Assembly: GCF_042646085.1 (NCBI RefSeq)
Contig: NZ_JBHRSZ010000005.1
Location: 62,001-126,000, forward strand
Origin: Litoribrevibacter euphylliae
GTDB taxonomy: Bacteria > Pseudomonadota > Gammaproteobacteria > Pseudomonadales > Litoribrevibacteraceae
Length of the DNA stretch: 64,000 bases
Direction of reading: 5' to 3'
Part shown: positions 28,361 to 36,473 of the stretch, piece after piece
Layout: every line of letters begins with the position of its first letter
Numbering within the stretch: the first letter of the stretch is position 1
Notes under the pieces: model-generated
What the model saw: only the letters and a program-made list of their open reading frames with translations
Database searches by the model: none
Told to the model about the DNA's origin: nothing
Made by a program: the position numbers and the translations under genes

Positions 28361-29023
28361 ATGAAAGGACAAAACATTTTCACAGCTATCATTCTTACCT
28401 TTTTTATGACGGGTTGTGCTACAGAAAGTCATCGCGCAGTTGAAATACAGAAAGTTGCCACTTACAACACTGCATATACAGGAAAACGCAGCACTCTTGT
28501 TGTGGGAGGCTTTTCAAATAAGTCCAACTACATGCAAGGATTGTTTTCCTCAAACATAGACCGCTTAGGCAACCAGGCAAAAACCATTCTCAAAACTCAC
28601 CTACAACAATCCAACCGTTTCAATCTTATGGATAGAGACAACATGGAAGAGTTAAAACGAGAAGCTGAGCTTTCAGGTGTAACACAGAAAATTACAGGCT
28701 CTCGTTATGTACTTACCGGCCACGTAACTGAATTTGGCCGTAAAGTAACAGGGGACAGACAACTCTTTGGTATTTTAGGCCGAGGTAAAGAGCAAATTGC
28801 TTACGCAAAGATAACCCTGCAAGTGATCGACACCCACACCAGCGCGATTATTTATTCTACCCAAGGTGCAGGTGAATATTCTTTGAGCAATCGAGAAGTT
28901 ATTGGTTTTGGCGGAACCGCAGGTTACGACGCGACACTTAATGGCAAAGTGTTGAACTTCGCTATCACCGAAGCGGTGAATGCTTTCGTTCGCGATCTGG
29001 ATGCAAACGTAATCGAGCTGTAA
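28361..29023 (+). CDS. CsgG/HfaB-family lipoprotein
   Basis: 220 residues, lipobox MTGC (Cys19), strong AAAGGAG ribosome-binding site. The CsgG-like plan is visible: STLVVGGFSNKS, LKTHLQQSNRFNLMDRDNM, SRYVLTGHVTEF and QVIDTHTSAIIYS. Canonical CsgG forms the curli export pore in the outer membrane, but no curli genes are present here. With the two genes after it, it forms the trio also found in Neisseria beside GNA1162. A trio-specific envelope role is likely; a pore is unproven. Confidence 0.83.
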   Translation: MKGQNIFTAIILTFFMTGCATESHRAVEIQKVATYNTAYTGKRSTLVVGGFSNKSNYMQGLFSSNIDRLGNQAKTILKTHLQQSNRFNLMDRDNMEELKREAELSGVTQKITGSRYVLTGHVTEFGRKVTGDRQLFGILGRGKEQIAYAKITLQVIDTHTSAIIYSTQGAGEYSLSNREVIGFGGTAGYDATLNGKVLNFAITEAVNAFVRDLDANVIEL

Positions 29024-29147
29024 TACGTCCAAATAGAAACATCAAAGAAGACAAACGAGTGATTGGGAAGTGCGCCTGATCACCTTCTAAAAATAACTAT
29101 AAGCGCACTAACACAACAAACATTGATATAGCACTTAGGACTAAGTA

Positions 29148-29501
29148 ATGAAGAATAAACTTTGGCTGCCAGCAATCGTGCTGGCATTCATGACTGGCTG
29201 TGCAACCAGTCATAAAACTCTCTACCACTGGGGAGAGTATGAAACCTTATTACTGGATATGTACACCAATCCAGGTGAAGTAGATAACTACACACAAATC
29301 ACCAAAATTAATGAAAGTATTGCTTATGCAGAAAGCAAAGGCTTAAAAGTAGCTCCGGGTATCTATGCTCACTTAGGTATGATTTATGCGAAGAATGGCG
29401 ATATGCCTAATGCCATTTCGGCATTCGAAAACGAAAAGAAATACTATCCGGAATCTGCCACATTTATTGATGGCATGCTAAGCAGAGCGAGTGCCAACTA
29501 A
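29148..29501 (+). CDS. DUF4810 lipoprotein
   Basis: 117 residues, lipobox MTGC (Cys18). The mature part begins LYHWGEYETLL and contains one TPR-like pair of helices (GIYAHLGMIYAKNGDMPNAI then AFENEKKYYP), the DUF4810 pattern. Always small and found next to CsgG-like and DUF799 genes. The stop overlaps the next ATG by one base (TAATG), so translation is coupled. Confidence 0.85.
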   Translation: MKNKLWLPAIVLAFMTGCATSHKTLYHWGEYETLLLDMYTNPGEVDNYTQITKINESIAYAESKGLKVAPGIYAHLGMIYAKNGDMPNAISAFENEKKYYPESATFIDGMLSRASAN

Positions 29502-30184
29502 TGACAAATTTATATCGCACCAACTATGCATCATTGCTTAAAGCACTTATTATCAGCCTAACGATTCTGGCAACTGGCTGTGCTGTTCAACAACCGTATG
29601 ACTACACGGCACTTAAAGCGAGCAACCCTAAATCTATTCTAGTCATTCCACCAGTTAACCAAACCGTTGAAGTGAGTGCGCCATATATCTTGCTTTCTAC
29701 GATCACCTTTCCACTAGCAGAAAGAGGGTACTATGTTTACCCAGTTGCGGTAGTTGATCAACTCTTAAAAGATAACGGCTTACCTACGCCAGCTGAAATG
29801 AACCGCATTCCGTTGGATAAAATTGATGAAATCATTAACCCTGATGCGGTACTTTACATCACTATCGATAACTGGGGACAAAGCTATCAGTTGATTCAAT
29901 CAGTAGCTACTGTCTCCTCATCATGGAAACTGGTAGACACCAAAACAGGTCAGACGCTATGGGATGGTAAAGCCTTTGCCCAACAAAAATCTGGCGACGG
30001 TGGTGGCGGCATCGTTGGTATGCTTGTAAGCGCAGCAGTAGAGCAAGTAGCCAGCGCTATGGACGATAAGACACCTCGTTTATCTCGCTTTGCTAACTCA
30101 GCAGCGGTCAACAACTCTCACAACGGCTTATTGCCAGGTCCGTACGCTCCAAAGCCTGAACCTAAAGAATCAGAAACACCTTAA
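29501..30184 (+). CDS. DUF799 lipoprotein (GNA1162-like)
   Basis: 227 residues, lipobox ATGC (Cys27). The mature domain (KSILVIPPVNQTVEVSA, FPLAERGYYVYPVAVVDQLL, DAVLYITIDNWGQSY, WKLVDTKTGQTLWDG) matches DUF799, which includes Neisseria GNA1162. The fold is related to TolB-N/CsgG-like envelope proteins. The last residues are Pro- and Glu-rich. It ends the trio; a perfect 15-bp terminator follows. Confidence 0.86.
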   Translation: MTNLYRTNYASLLKALIISLTILATGCAVQQPYDYTALKASNPKSILVIPPVNQTVEVSAPYILLSTITFPLAERGYYVYPVAVVDQLLKDNGLPTPAEMNRIPLDKIDEIINPDAVLYITIDNWGQSYQLIQSVATVSSSWKLVDTKTGQTLWDGKAFAQQKSGDGGGGIVGMLVSAAVEQVASAMDDKTPRLSRFANSAAVNNSHNGLLPGPYAPKPEPKESETP

Positions 30185-30216
30185 GAAACTGTATAAAAAG
30201 CAGCTTGCATAAAACC

Positions 30217-30252
30217 TACAAAAAACGCATCCATCGAGATGCGTTTTTTGTA
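30217..30252. terminator. Strong terminator after the DUF799 gene
   Basis: A 15-bp perfect inverted repeat (TACAAAAAACGCATC at 30217-30231 with its complement at 30238-30252) and a 6-base loop, with an A run on one side and a T run on the other. Confidence 0.93.
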
Positions 30253-30470
30253 TAAAGCTTTAATATTCGTACCAACCCAACCTTCCACAATTCAGCGATA
30301 GTGAAATTTTAGTAAAATCAAAAACGTTACGAATCTAAGCTGGTTTTTTCTTTGCCTGCTCGGACATAAAAAGTTAACAATATAGGCATCATTATTTACT
30401 CTAACTGGCTTACAATACCATTTCACCCGGTTAGGACCTTATTTCGGAAAGTTTATAGCAAGGAGAACAT

Positions 30471-32372
30471 ATGGCGTTTGATTACGGATCAATAGATCTG
30501 GGATTAAAGAATCCTTTTAAAGCAGAAGGTTACGTCACAGCAGTACGTGGACTAATACAAAGCGGTCTAGGTATCTTTCTGCTGATATTAGCAGCAGGAA
30601 AAGTAAAAGAAGACGCAGCCAGTGGCTGGATCTTAATGCTATTCGGCGTGGTCACGCTAGGCTTGGGCATTAAATCGCTGTCGTCCGGCATTTATGCAAC
30701 CCTGAGATACTTTGTTGGCCGCAACCACCCAACGTCTCTGGCCCTAAACTACAGTAAGTCCGAAAGTTCAACCGCTGCAGAAGAAAAGCCCTACGTTGCC
30801 TACACCGCCAAAGACCTAGAAGAAATGCTGGTCGGCCGTAAAAACACTACCTTTGTAGAACCACAAGGGTTCCTTGCCCGCTTGCTCCATAGCCTGTTAC
30901 CGAAATTGCTTTTTATGCCGTACCCGATTCGCAACATGGCTCAAAGACTGTTTGGCGCTTGGATCAGCACTCTGGTTGCACTGTGCGCGTATGGCTTGGT
31001 GGCTTTCATCTCCCTGGCCGGATTTGCAGGAAGCGTCGGCGAGTTAATCTTCCCGGTTTATTCTGCAGTCTTGATGATGTATATGCTGCTAACCTGGAGA
31101 GCAGCTGGTAAAGCCATTTCCCGCAAAGCAGAGACACAAATTGAATCCCTGGGCAGCGGAGCCTTGGTAAAGATCATTAGCATGTCTTTGATTCTGCCTG
31201 TGCTCATCGGCGTATCTGCGTCCTGGGTCATTAACCAGACGCGACTTACCCCCGAAGACATTTCTCACTGGTTAGAAATAATCCCAAGTTTTCATGTTGG
31301 CGCCTACCTTATTGGCATTCTAGCCATCGCCGCTGCTTGCAGTAGTGCATTGCTGATCATGCTGAAAAAACGTCTAAACGCCATCATCAGCAAGTCAGAG
31401 GTCTCCGAGCTCAGAGAAAACTGGCAAGAATCTGTTCATCCAAACGAAATATTCATTAACCTGGATAACCTAGTAATGGCTAATCGTCGTTACAAGGAAG
31501 TACCCAACCGAGTGTACCGAGAGCTTGACCCTGAACTAAACGAACAAGTGGATGGTAAAGGCGGCTTCAAAGGCGAAATGATCCAGGAAGTTCAGCCGAA
31601 GGTTAAACCCCTTGAACTCGGGGCACTCTTCACCAAAACCCGCTTTATCGCTTTGCTAACGGGCAATGTGCTTTTTGTATTAGCTTCCATCCTATCCGTC
31701 TTTTTGGCTTTCTCATTGATTGATGTTTACCAACAGGGCATGACTGTCGCGGATAGCATCAAGAATCTCTCCATCGACCAAATTCAATCCACCCTGGATG
31801 TAGTAGTGGTGTCCTTACACCTGTTTGTCATTGGCGTACTGGTGAAATCTTTTGCTGGCCTACTCAGCAACACAGCACATTTATTCTTTGCGGAAATGCA
31901 GTTTGAATCCATGCTGATCTACTTTAAGTGTGAAGGCACCTTTACCGAATCAAAAATCTCCACCGGTACTGGCATTCACGACAGCACCCGTTCTGAAAAT
32001 GTGTTAGTTCGCAGCAGCATCACTCCATGGGTGATTGTCTCGCGTATCGTTTCTACCACCTTTGCCTCCACCGGCATGCGAAATCTGGAATTCCCACGTT
32101 ACATTCTGGAAATGCACAAGGACGAGCAAGAACTTCAGGAAATCAAACAAGACGTCATCGGCTTCCTGAAAGACAGAGAATCCATTGCCGCCATCACCAG
32201 CGAGCGTGATTTAGGTAATGCCTCTCAGATTCATCAGCTCAACCAGCAAACCCGTGCAATTCCTACCGAGCAACGCCTGGCGCATGATGAAGAAGCAGCC
32301 GGCTTCCTTGAAAAACAAGCCGAGATAGAAGCGGAAGGCGCCGACCTATCAACAGATACGGATAAAAATTAA
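30471..32372 (+). CDS. Predicted multi-pass membrane protein, unrecognised
   Basis: 633 residues; I do not recognise the family. No cleavable signal. About eight hydrophobic segments are visible, near residues 25-43, 52-78, 162-185, 192-210, 232-254, 275-299, 391-416 and 440-472. A soluble loop of about 90 residues (300-390) separates helices 6 and 7. The last 160 residues are soluble and end in a charged, helical, Gln/Glu-rich tail. The ribosome-binding site AAGGAG is strong. The gene is monocistronic, bounded by terminators at 30217 and 32415. Proximity to the CsgG/DUF799 trio may or may not be functional. Confidence 0.7.
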   Translation: MAFDYGSIDLGLKNPFKAEGYVTAVRGLIQSGLGIFLLILAAGKVKEDAASGWILMLFGVVTLGLGIKSLSSGIYATLRYFVGRNHPTSLALNYSKSESSTAAEEKPYVAYTAKDLEEMLVGRKNTTFVEPQGFLARLLHSLLPKLLFMPYPIRNMAQRLFGAWISTLVALCAYGLVAFISLAGFAGSVGELIFPVYSAVLMMYMLLTWRAAGKAISRKAETQIESLGSGALVKIISMSLILPVLIGVSASWVINQTRLTPEDISHWLEIIPSFHVGAYLIGILAIAAACSSALLIMLKKRLNAIISKSEVSELRENWQESVHPNEIFINLDNLVMANRRYKEVPNRVYRELDPELNEQVDGKGGFKGEMIQEVQPKVKPLELGALFTKTRFIALLTGNVLFVLASILSVFLAFSLIDVYQQGMTVADSIKNLSIDQIQSTLDVVVVSLHLFVIGVLVKSFAGLLSNTAHLFFAEMQFESMLIYFKCEGTFTESKISTGTGIHDSTRSENVLVRSSITPWVIVSRIVSTTFASTGMRNLEFPRYILEMHKDEQELQEIKQDVIGFLKDRESIAAITSERDLGNASQIHQLNQQTRAIPTEQRLAHDEEAAGFLEKQAEIEAEGADLSTDTDKN

Positions 32373-32414
32373 GCCTTTGCTTACATCTTTCATATTGCGA
32401 ACAAAGTGCTATCG

Positions 32415-32462
32415 AAAAGCCTTTGAGGGTGCTCAGTACAAACTACTCTCAAAGGCTTTTTC
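32415..32462 (+). terminator. Terminator of the 633-residue membrane protein gene
   Basis: AAAAGCCTTTGAG (32415-32427) pairs with CTCAAAGGCTTTT (32448-32460) around a 20-base loop, followed by T residues. Confidence 0.82.
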
Positions 32463-32495
32463 TTATCTGTAGGATATTTATCTCGCCAGATGCAA

Positions 32496-32523
32496 ATCTA
32501 TATCAAAAAATTTCGATATAGAT
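32496..32523. promoter_or_regulatory. Candidate SahR-type operator
   Basis: A perfect 9-bp inverted repeat ATCTATATC / GATATAGAT with a 10-base AT-rich spacer. It lies directly upstream of the -35 element of the ArsR-type regulator gene. This is the expected place for autoregulation by the encoded protein. Confidence 0.7.
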
Positions 32524-32524
32524 C

Positions 32525-32552
32525 TTGACCTCACACTTCAGAGTGCTAGTCT
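32525..32552 (+). promoter_or_regulatory. Candidate promoter of the ArsR-type regulator gene
   Basis: TTGACC (32525-32530), 16-base spacer, TAGTCT (32547-32552). The start site would fall within 1-3 bases of the ATG at 32561, and there is no Shine-Dalgarno sequence, so the mRNA may be leaderless. Confidence 0.5.
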
Positions 32553-32560
32553 AGTTCCCC

Positions 32561-33559
32561 ATGAACTTAACTAGCCCATCTGCAGAAGCGAATCAAAACG
32601 CTTCTATCGACACCGCCAAACTTGCGCAACTGTGTAAAGCAAGTGCTGATCCATTACGTCTGGATATTCTTCGTGCATTACGTGACGGATCATTTGGGGT
32701 GATGGAGCTGTGCAAAATCTTTGATGCCAAACAATCCGGCATGAGCCACCACTTAAAAGTGATGGCCACCGCAGGCTTGGTGGAAACTCGTAAAGAAGGT
32801 AATTCAATTTTTTACCGCCGCACCACCAATCTTGAACAACATGCACTGAAACCTTTGATCGACACCTTATTCGTGTCTGTGGATCAAACGGTATTACCTG
32901 AAAGTATCCAGCAACGTTTATCGGAAACCTACGAAGAGCGCGCTCAATTATCGCGTCAATTCTTTGAGAAGAACGCCCTGCGCTTCCGGGAACAGCAAGA
33001 CCTAATTGCCAGCTGGAAAGATTACGGCCCGTTCACCTCGGATCTGATTCGGGATCTCACGCCACAAGGTGATCAACTGGCCATCGAGTTTGGCCCAGGC
33101 ACGGGTGAGATGTTAGTAGAACTGGCCGAAAGCTATGACCAGGTGGTCGGAATCGACACCTCGGAAGAAATGCTTGCTCAAGCACGTGCTACGGTAGCAG
33201 AAATCCACAACATAGATTTACTCCACGCCGATGCCAGCAGCCTAAAAAGTGCCGATCAAGCCAATCTTGTGGTCAGCAACATGGTACTTCACCACGTACC
33301 TGCCCCAGAACAATTGATCGAATCAGCCGCATCGTCTTTAAAAGACAACGGCTACTTATTAATTACTGAATTATGTGCTCATGACCAGAAGTGGACGCAA
33401 GATCATTGCGGCGACCTATGGCTAGGCTTTGAGCAAAGCGACATCGATCGCTGGGCCAACATTGTTGGTTTAACACCTGAGAGCCAGCAATTCCTGGCAC
33501 TGAGGAACGGTTTTCAAATTCAAGTGTTGATCTACCGGAAGTTGTCTACTCCGAACTAA
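32561..33559 (+). CDS. ArsR-family regulator fused to SAM-dependent methyltransferase (SahR-like)
   Basis: 332 residues. The N-terminal winged helix of ArsR type (about residues 20-100; recognition helix near KQSGMSHHLKVMATAGLV) is followed by a class I methyltransferase domain with motif I EFGPGTGEML near residue 177 and VVSNMVLHHVP. The same gene precedes metK in Pseudomonas (PA0547). In proteobacteria SahR, an ArsR-type regulator of this context, represses SAM-cycle genes and responds to S-adenosylhomocysteine; the methyltransferase fold is a natural S-adenosylhomocysteine sensor. No metal-binding Cys pair of arsenic sensors is seen. It starts the metK-ahcY-metF group. Confidence 0.85.
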   Translation: MNLTSPSAEANQNASIDTAKLAQLCKASADPLRLDILRALRDGSFGVMELCKIFDAKQSGMSHHLKVMATAGLVETRKEGNSIFYRRTTNLEQHALKPLIDTLFVSVDQTVLPESIQQRLSETYEERAQLSRQFFEKNALRFREQQDLIASWKDYGPFTSDLIRDLTPQGDQLAIEFGPGTGEMLVELAESYDQVVGIDTSEEMLAQARATVAEIHNIDLLHADASSLKSADQANLVVSNMVLHHVPAPEQLIESAASSLKDNGYLLITELCAHDQKWTQDHCGDLWLGFEQSDIDRWANIVGLTPESQQFLALRNGFQIQVLIYRKLSTPN

Positions 33560-33624
33560 TTCAACATGCGGTTAACCTGGATCGAGCAGGTAATACGATC
33601 CCTAACAATAAAAAGGATATAGGA

Positions 33625-34836
33625 ATGAGTGAATACAGCATTTTTACCTCTGAATCAGTATCAGAAGGTCATCCGGATAAAGTTGCCGATCAGATCTCTG
33701 ATGCGGTACTTGATGCCATTATTGCACGTGACCCATATGCACGTGTTGCGGTTGAAACTCTGGTTAAAACAGGGATGGCAATCGTAGCCGGTGAAGTAAC
33801 CACTGCTTGTTATGTGGATCTTGAAGACATCGTTCGTGATGTGATCACAGGCATTGGCTATAACAGCTCAGACGTTGGTTTCGACGGTGCAACTTGTGCT
33901 GTGCTTAACGGTATTGGTAAGCAGTCTGTTGACATCAACCAAGGTGTTGACCGTGCTAAGCCTGAAGACCAAGGTGCCGGTGACCAAGGTCTAATGTTCG
34001 GGTATGCAACTAACGAAACACCAAGTCTAATGCCAGCGCCTGTGTATTACGCGCATCGTTTGGTTGAACGTCAATCTGAACTTCGCACCAACGGCACTTT
34101 GCCTTGGTTGCGCCCGGATGCTAAATCTCAGGTCACCATTAACTGGGAAGGCGACACCCCTAAGATTGATGCCGTCGTTCTTTCTACCCAGCACGATCCA
34201 AGCATTTCTTTGGAAGATCTACGTGAAGCCGTACTTGAAAACATCATCAAGCCAGTACTTCCAGAAGAGTGGCTAACATCAGATACCCTATACCACATCA
34301 ACCCAACTGGTAACTTCGTTATCGGTGGCCCAGTAGGTGACGCAGGTCTGACAGGACGTAAAATCATCGTTGACACCTACGGCGGTATGGCTCGTCACGG
34401 TGGTGGTGCATTCTCTGGTAAAGATCCATCAAAAGTAGACCGTTCTGCAGCGTACATGGGTCGTTATGTAGCTAAGAACATTGTAGCGGCAGGTCTAGCA
34501 GACAAGTGTGAAATCCAGGTGTCTTATGCAATTGGTGTGGCAGAGCCAACGTCAATCTCTGTAAACACCTTCGGTACTGGCAAGTTGACCGACATCGAAT
34601 TGGCGAAAGTGATTCGTGAAGTCTTTGACCTTCGCCCATACGCGATTCAGAACCAACTTGAGCTGCTAAACCCTATGTATCAAATCACAGCCGCCTATGG
34701 TCACTTCGGTCGCGAACCGTTCGAGCATACTTATACTTACATTGACCAAGGCGAAGAGAAGTCTAAGACCTTCACTGCCTTCACTTGGGAAAGAACCGAC
34801 AAAGTAGATGAGCTGAAAAAAGCAGCTGGTCTTTAA
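33625..34836 (+). CDS. metK: S-adenosylmethionine synthetase
   Basis: 403 residues. SEGHPDK (13-19), the GAGDQG-type ATP site and GGGAFSGKDPSKVDRS are all intact. It makes S-adenosylmethionine from methionine and ATP. AAAAGGATATAGGA precedes the start. It follows the regulator gene by 65 bases and precedes ahcY, so methyl donor production and recycling are encoded together. Confidence 0.98.
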   Translation: MSEYSIFTSESVSEGHPDKVADQISDAVLDAIIARDPYARVAVETLVKTGMAIVAGEVTTACYVDLEDIVRDVITGIGYNSSDVGFDGATCAVLNGIGKQSVDINQGVDRAKPEDQGAGDQGLMFGYATNETPSLMPAPVYYAHRLVERQSELRTNGTLPWLRPDAKSQVTINWEGDTPKIDAVVLSTQHDPSISLEDLREAVLENIIKPVLPEEWLTSDTLYHINPTGNFVIGGPVGDAGLTGRKIIVDTYGGMARHGGGAFSGKDPSKVDRSAAYMGRYVAKNIVAAGLADKCEIQVSYAIGVAEPTSISVNTFGTGKLTDIELAKVIREVFDLRPYAIQNQLELLNPMYQITAAYGHFGREPFEHTYTYIDQGEEKSKTFTAFTWERTDKVDELKKAAGL

Positions 34837-34855
34837 TAGCGAAAGAACATTATCC

Positions 34856-34878
34856 AAGCCTGAGTAACTCTCAGGCTT
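34856..34878 (+). other. Hairpin between metK and ahcY
   Basis: AAGCCTGAG (34856-34864) pairs perfectly with CTCAGGCTT (34870-34878) around a 5-base loop, followed by TAAAAAGG, the ahcY ribosome-binding site. A weak terminator or mRNA processing element; the T run is short. Confidence 0.65.
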
Positions 34879-34894
34879 TAAAAAGGAAAAGAAC

Positions 34895-36292
34895 ATGTCA
34901 TTTACCGATTACAAAGTAGCAGCACAAACGCCAGAAGCATTCGAAGCGGATGCAGCATGGGGCCGTAAGGAAATTCAAATCGCTGAAGGTGAAATGCCAG
35001 CATTGATGGCGCTTCGTCGTAAGTACAAAGCATCACAACCTCTGGCGGGTGCCAAGATCATGGGTTGTATCCACATGACCATTCAAACCGCCGTTTTGAT
35101 TGAAACCTTGGTTGATCTGGGTGCGGACGTCCGTTGGTCTTCTTGTAATATCTTCTCTACTCAGGATCACGCAGCCGCAGCGATCGCAGCCGCAGGTATC
35201 CCTGTTTTCGCGTGGAAAGGCGAGACAGAGGAAGAGTTCTTGTGGTGTATTGAGCAAACCATTCTTTCTGAGAAAGATGGCAGCGACGTTTGGGATGCGA
35301 ACATGATCCTTGATGATGGCGGCGACCTAACTGAAATGGTTCACAGCAAGTACCCAGAACTTCTAAAAGACATCCACGGTATTTCTGAAGAGACGACTAC
35401 TGGTGTTCACCGTCTGCTGGAAATGATGGAAAAAGGCGAGCTGAAAGTGCCTGCAATCAACGTAAACGATTCAGTCACTAAATCTAAAAACGACAACAAG
35501 TACGGCTGCCGTCACTCTTTGAACGACGCCATCAAGCGTGGTACTGACCACCTTCTTTCTGGTAAGAAAGCACTTGTGATCGGCTACGGTGACGTAGGTA
35601 AAGGGTCTGCGGCGTCTCTTCGTCAGGAAGGCATGATCGTTAAGGTAACCGAAGTTGATCCAATCTGTGCGATGCAAGCCTGCATGGACGGCTTCGAAGT
35701 AGTATCACCGTACATCGACGGCATTAACACCGGCAAACTAGACGGTATCGACAAAGACCTTCTTGGTAAAACAGACCTCATCGTCACTACTACCGGTAAC
35801 GTTAACGTATGTGATGCCAACATGCTTCAAGCGCTTAAGAGCGGTGCAGTGGTATGTAACATCGGTCACTTCGATAACGAAATCGACACAGCGTACATGC
35901 GTCAGAACTGGGAGTGGGACGAAGTTAAACCGCAAGTTCACAAAATCTACCGTGACAAAGCCGCTGACGATCATTTGATTCTTCTTTCTGAAGGTCGTCT
36001 GGTTAACCTAGGTAATGCTACCGGTCACCCAAGCCGTATCATGGATGGTTCATTCGCTAACCAGGTATTGGCTCAAATTTACCTATACGAGCGTAAATTT
36101 GCGGATCTAATGGAAGCAGAGAAAAAAGAAAGCATCTATGTGAAAGTGCTACCTAAGAAACTGGATGAAGAAGTAGCAAAAGACATGGTTGAAGGCTTCG
36201 GTGGTGTGATCACTCAATTGACCACAGACCAAGCAGCCTACATCAATGTGGATGTTGATGGGCCGTACAAGCCAGAGTCTTACAAATACTAA
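34895..36292 (+). CDS. ahcY: S-adenosylhomocysteine hydrolase
   Basis: 465 residues. The NAD site VIGYGDVGKGSAASL and the substrate-binding NVNDSVTKSKNDNKYGCRHS region are intact; the C-terminal DGPYKPESYKY is the classic family end. It splits S-adenosylhomocysteine to homocysteine and adenosine, relieving inhibition of methyltransferases. No S-adenosylhomocysteine riboswitch fits the 58 bases before it, unlike several Pseudomonas ahcY genes, which is consistent with control by the SahR-like protein instead. Confidence 0.98.
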   Translation: MSFTDYKVAAQTPEAFEADAAWGRKEIQIAEGEMPALMALRRKYKASQPLAGAKIMGCIHMTIQTAVLIETLVDLGADVRWSSCNIFSTQDHAAAAIAAAGIPVFAWKGETEEEFLWCIEQTILSEKDGSDVWDANMILDDGGDLTEMVHSKYPELLKDIHGISEETTTGVHRLLEMMEKGELKVPAINVNDSVTKSKNDNKYGCRHSLNDAIKRGTDHLLSGKKALVIGYGDVGKGSAASLRQEGMIVKVTEVDPICAMQACMDGFEVVSPYIDGINTGKLDGIDKDLLGKTDLIVTTTGNVNVCDANMLQALKSGAVVCNIGHFDNEIDTAYMRQNWEWDEVKPQVHKIYRDKAADDHLILLSEGRLVNLGNATGHPSRIMDGSFANQVLAQIYLYERKFADLMEAEKKESIYVKVLPKKLDEEVAKDMVEGFGGVITQLTTDQAAYINVDVDGPYKPESYKY

Positions 36293-36314
36293 TTTGTTGA
36301 GCCTACTGCGCTTA

Positions 36315-36397
36315 TAGATTCTTTGTTAAAAACTTCTTTGGCTTGCTCATGTACAGCAGTACACTCCGCCACCAAAGAAGTTTTTGCCTCGAATCTA
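36315..36397 (+). other. Nested inverted repeats between ahcY and metF
   Basis: Three nested stems share one axis: TAGATTC (36315-36321) with GAATCTA (36391-36397), AAAAACTTCTTTGG (36328-36341) with CCAAAGAAGTTTTT (36372-36385), and an inner TGTAC-AGCA-GTACA. The middle stem followed by TTTTTGCC could terminate transcription. The whole could be a structured RNA or a small repeat element. Confidence 0.75.
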
Positions 36398-36400
36398 AGT

Positions 36401-36435
36401 CGCTCGCTACGGCTTTAGCTATACCGTTACGAGCG
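36401..36435 (+). other. Second hairpin upstream of metF
   Basis: CGCTCGCTACGG (36401-36412) pairs imperfectly with CCGTTACGAGCG (36424-36435); six outer and three inner base pairs are perfect. It stacks directly on the preceding nested repeat, 39 bases before the metF ATG. Confidence 0.55.
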
Positions 36436-36473
36436 AAACTCTAGAATGATTGAATGACAGATTGAGAAAAATT

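Noticed and set aside
34837..34894. S-adenosylhomocysteine riboswitch before ahcY
   Set aside because: The gap is only 58 bases and holds a simple hairpin; the conserved riboswitch core is absent.
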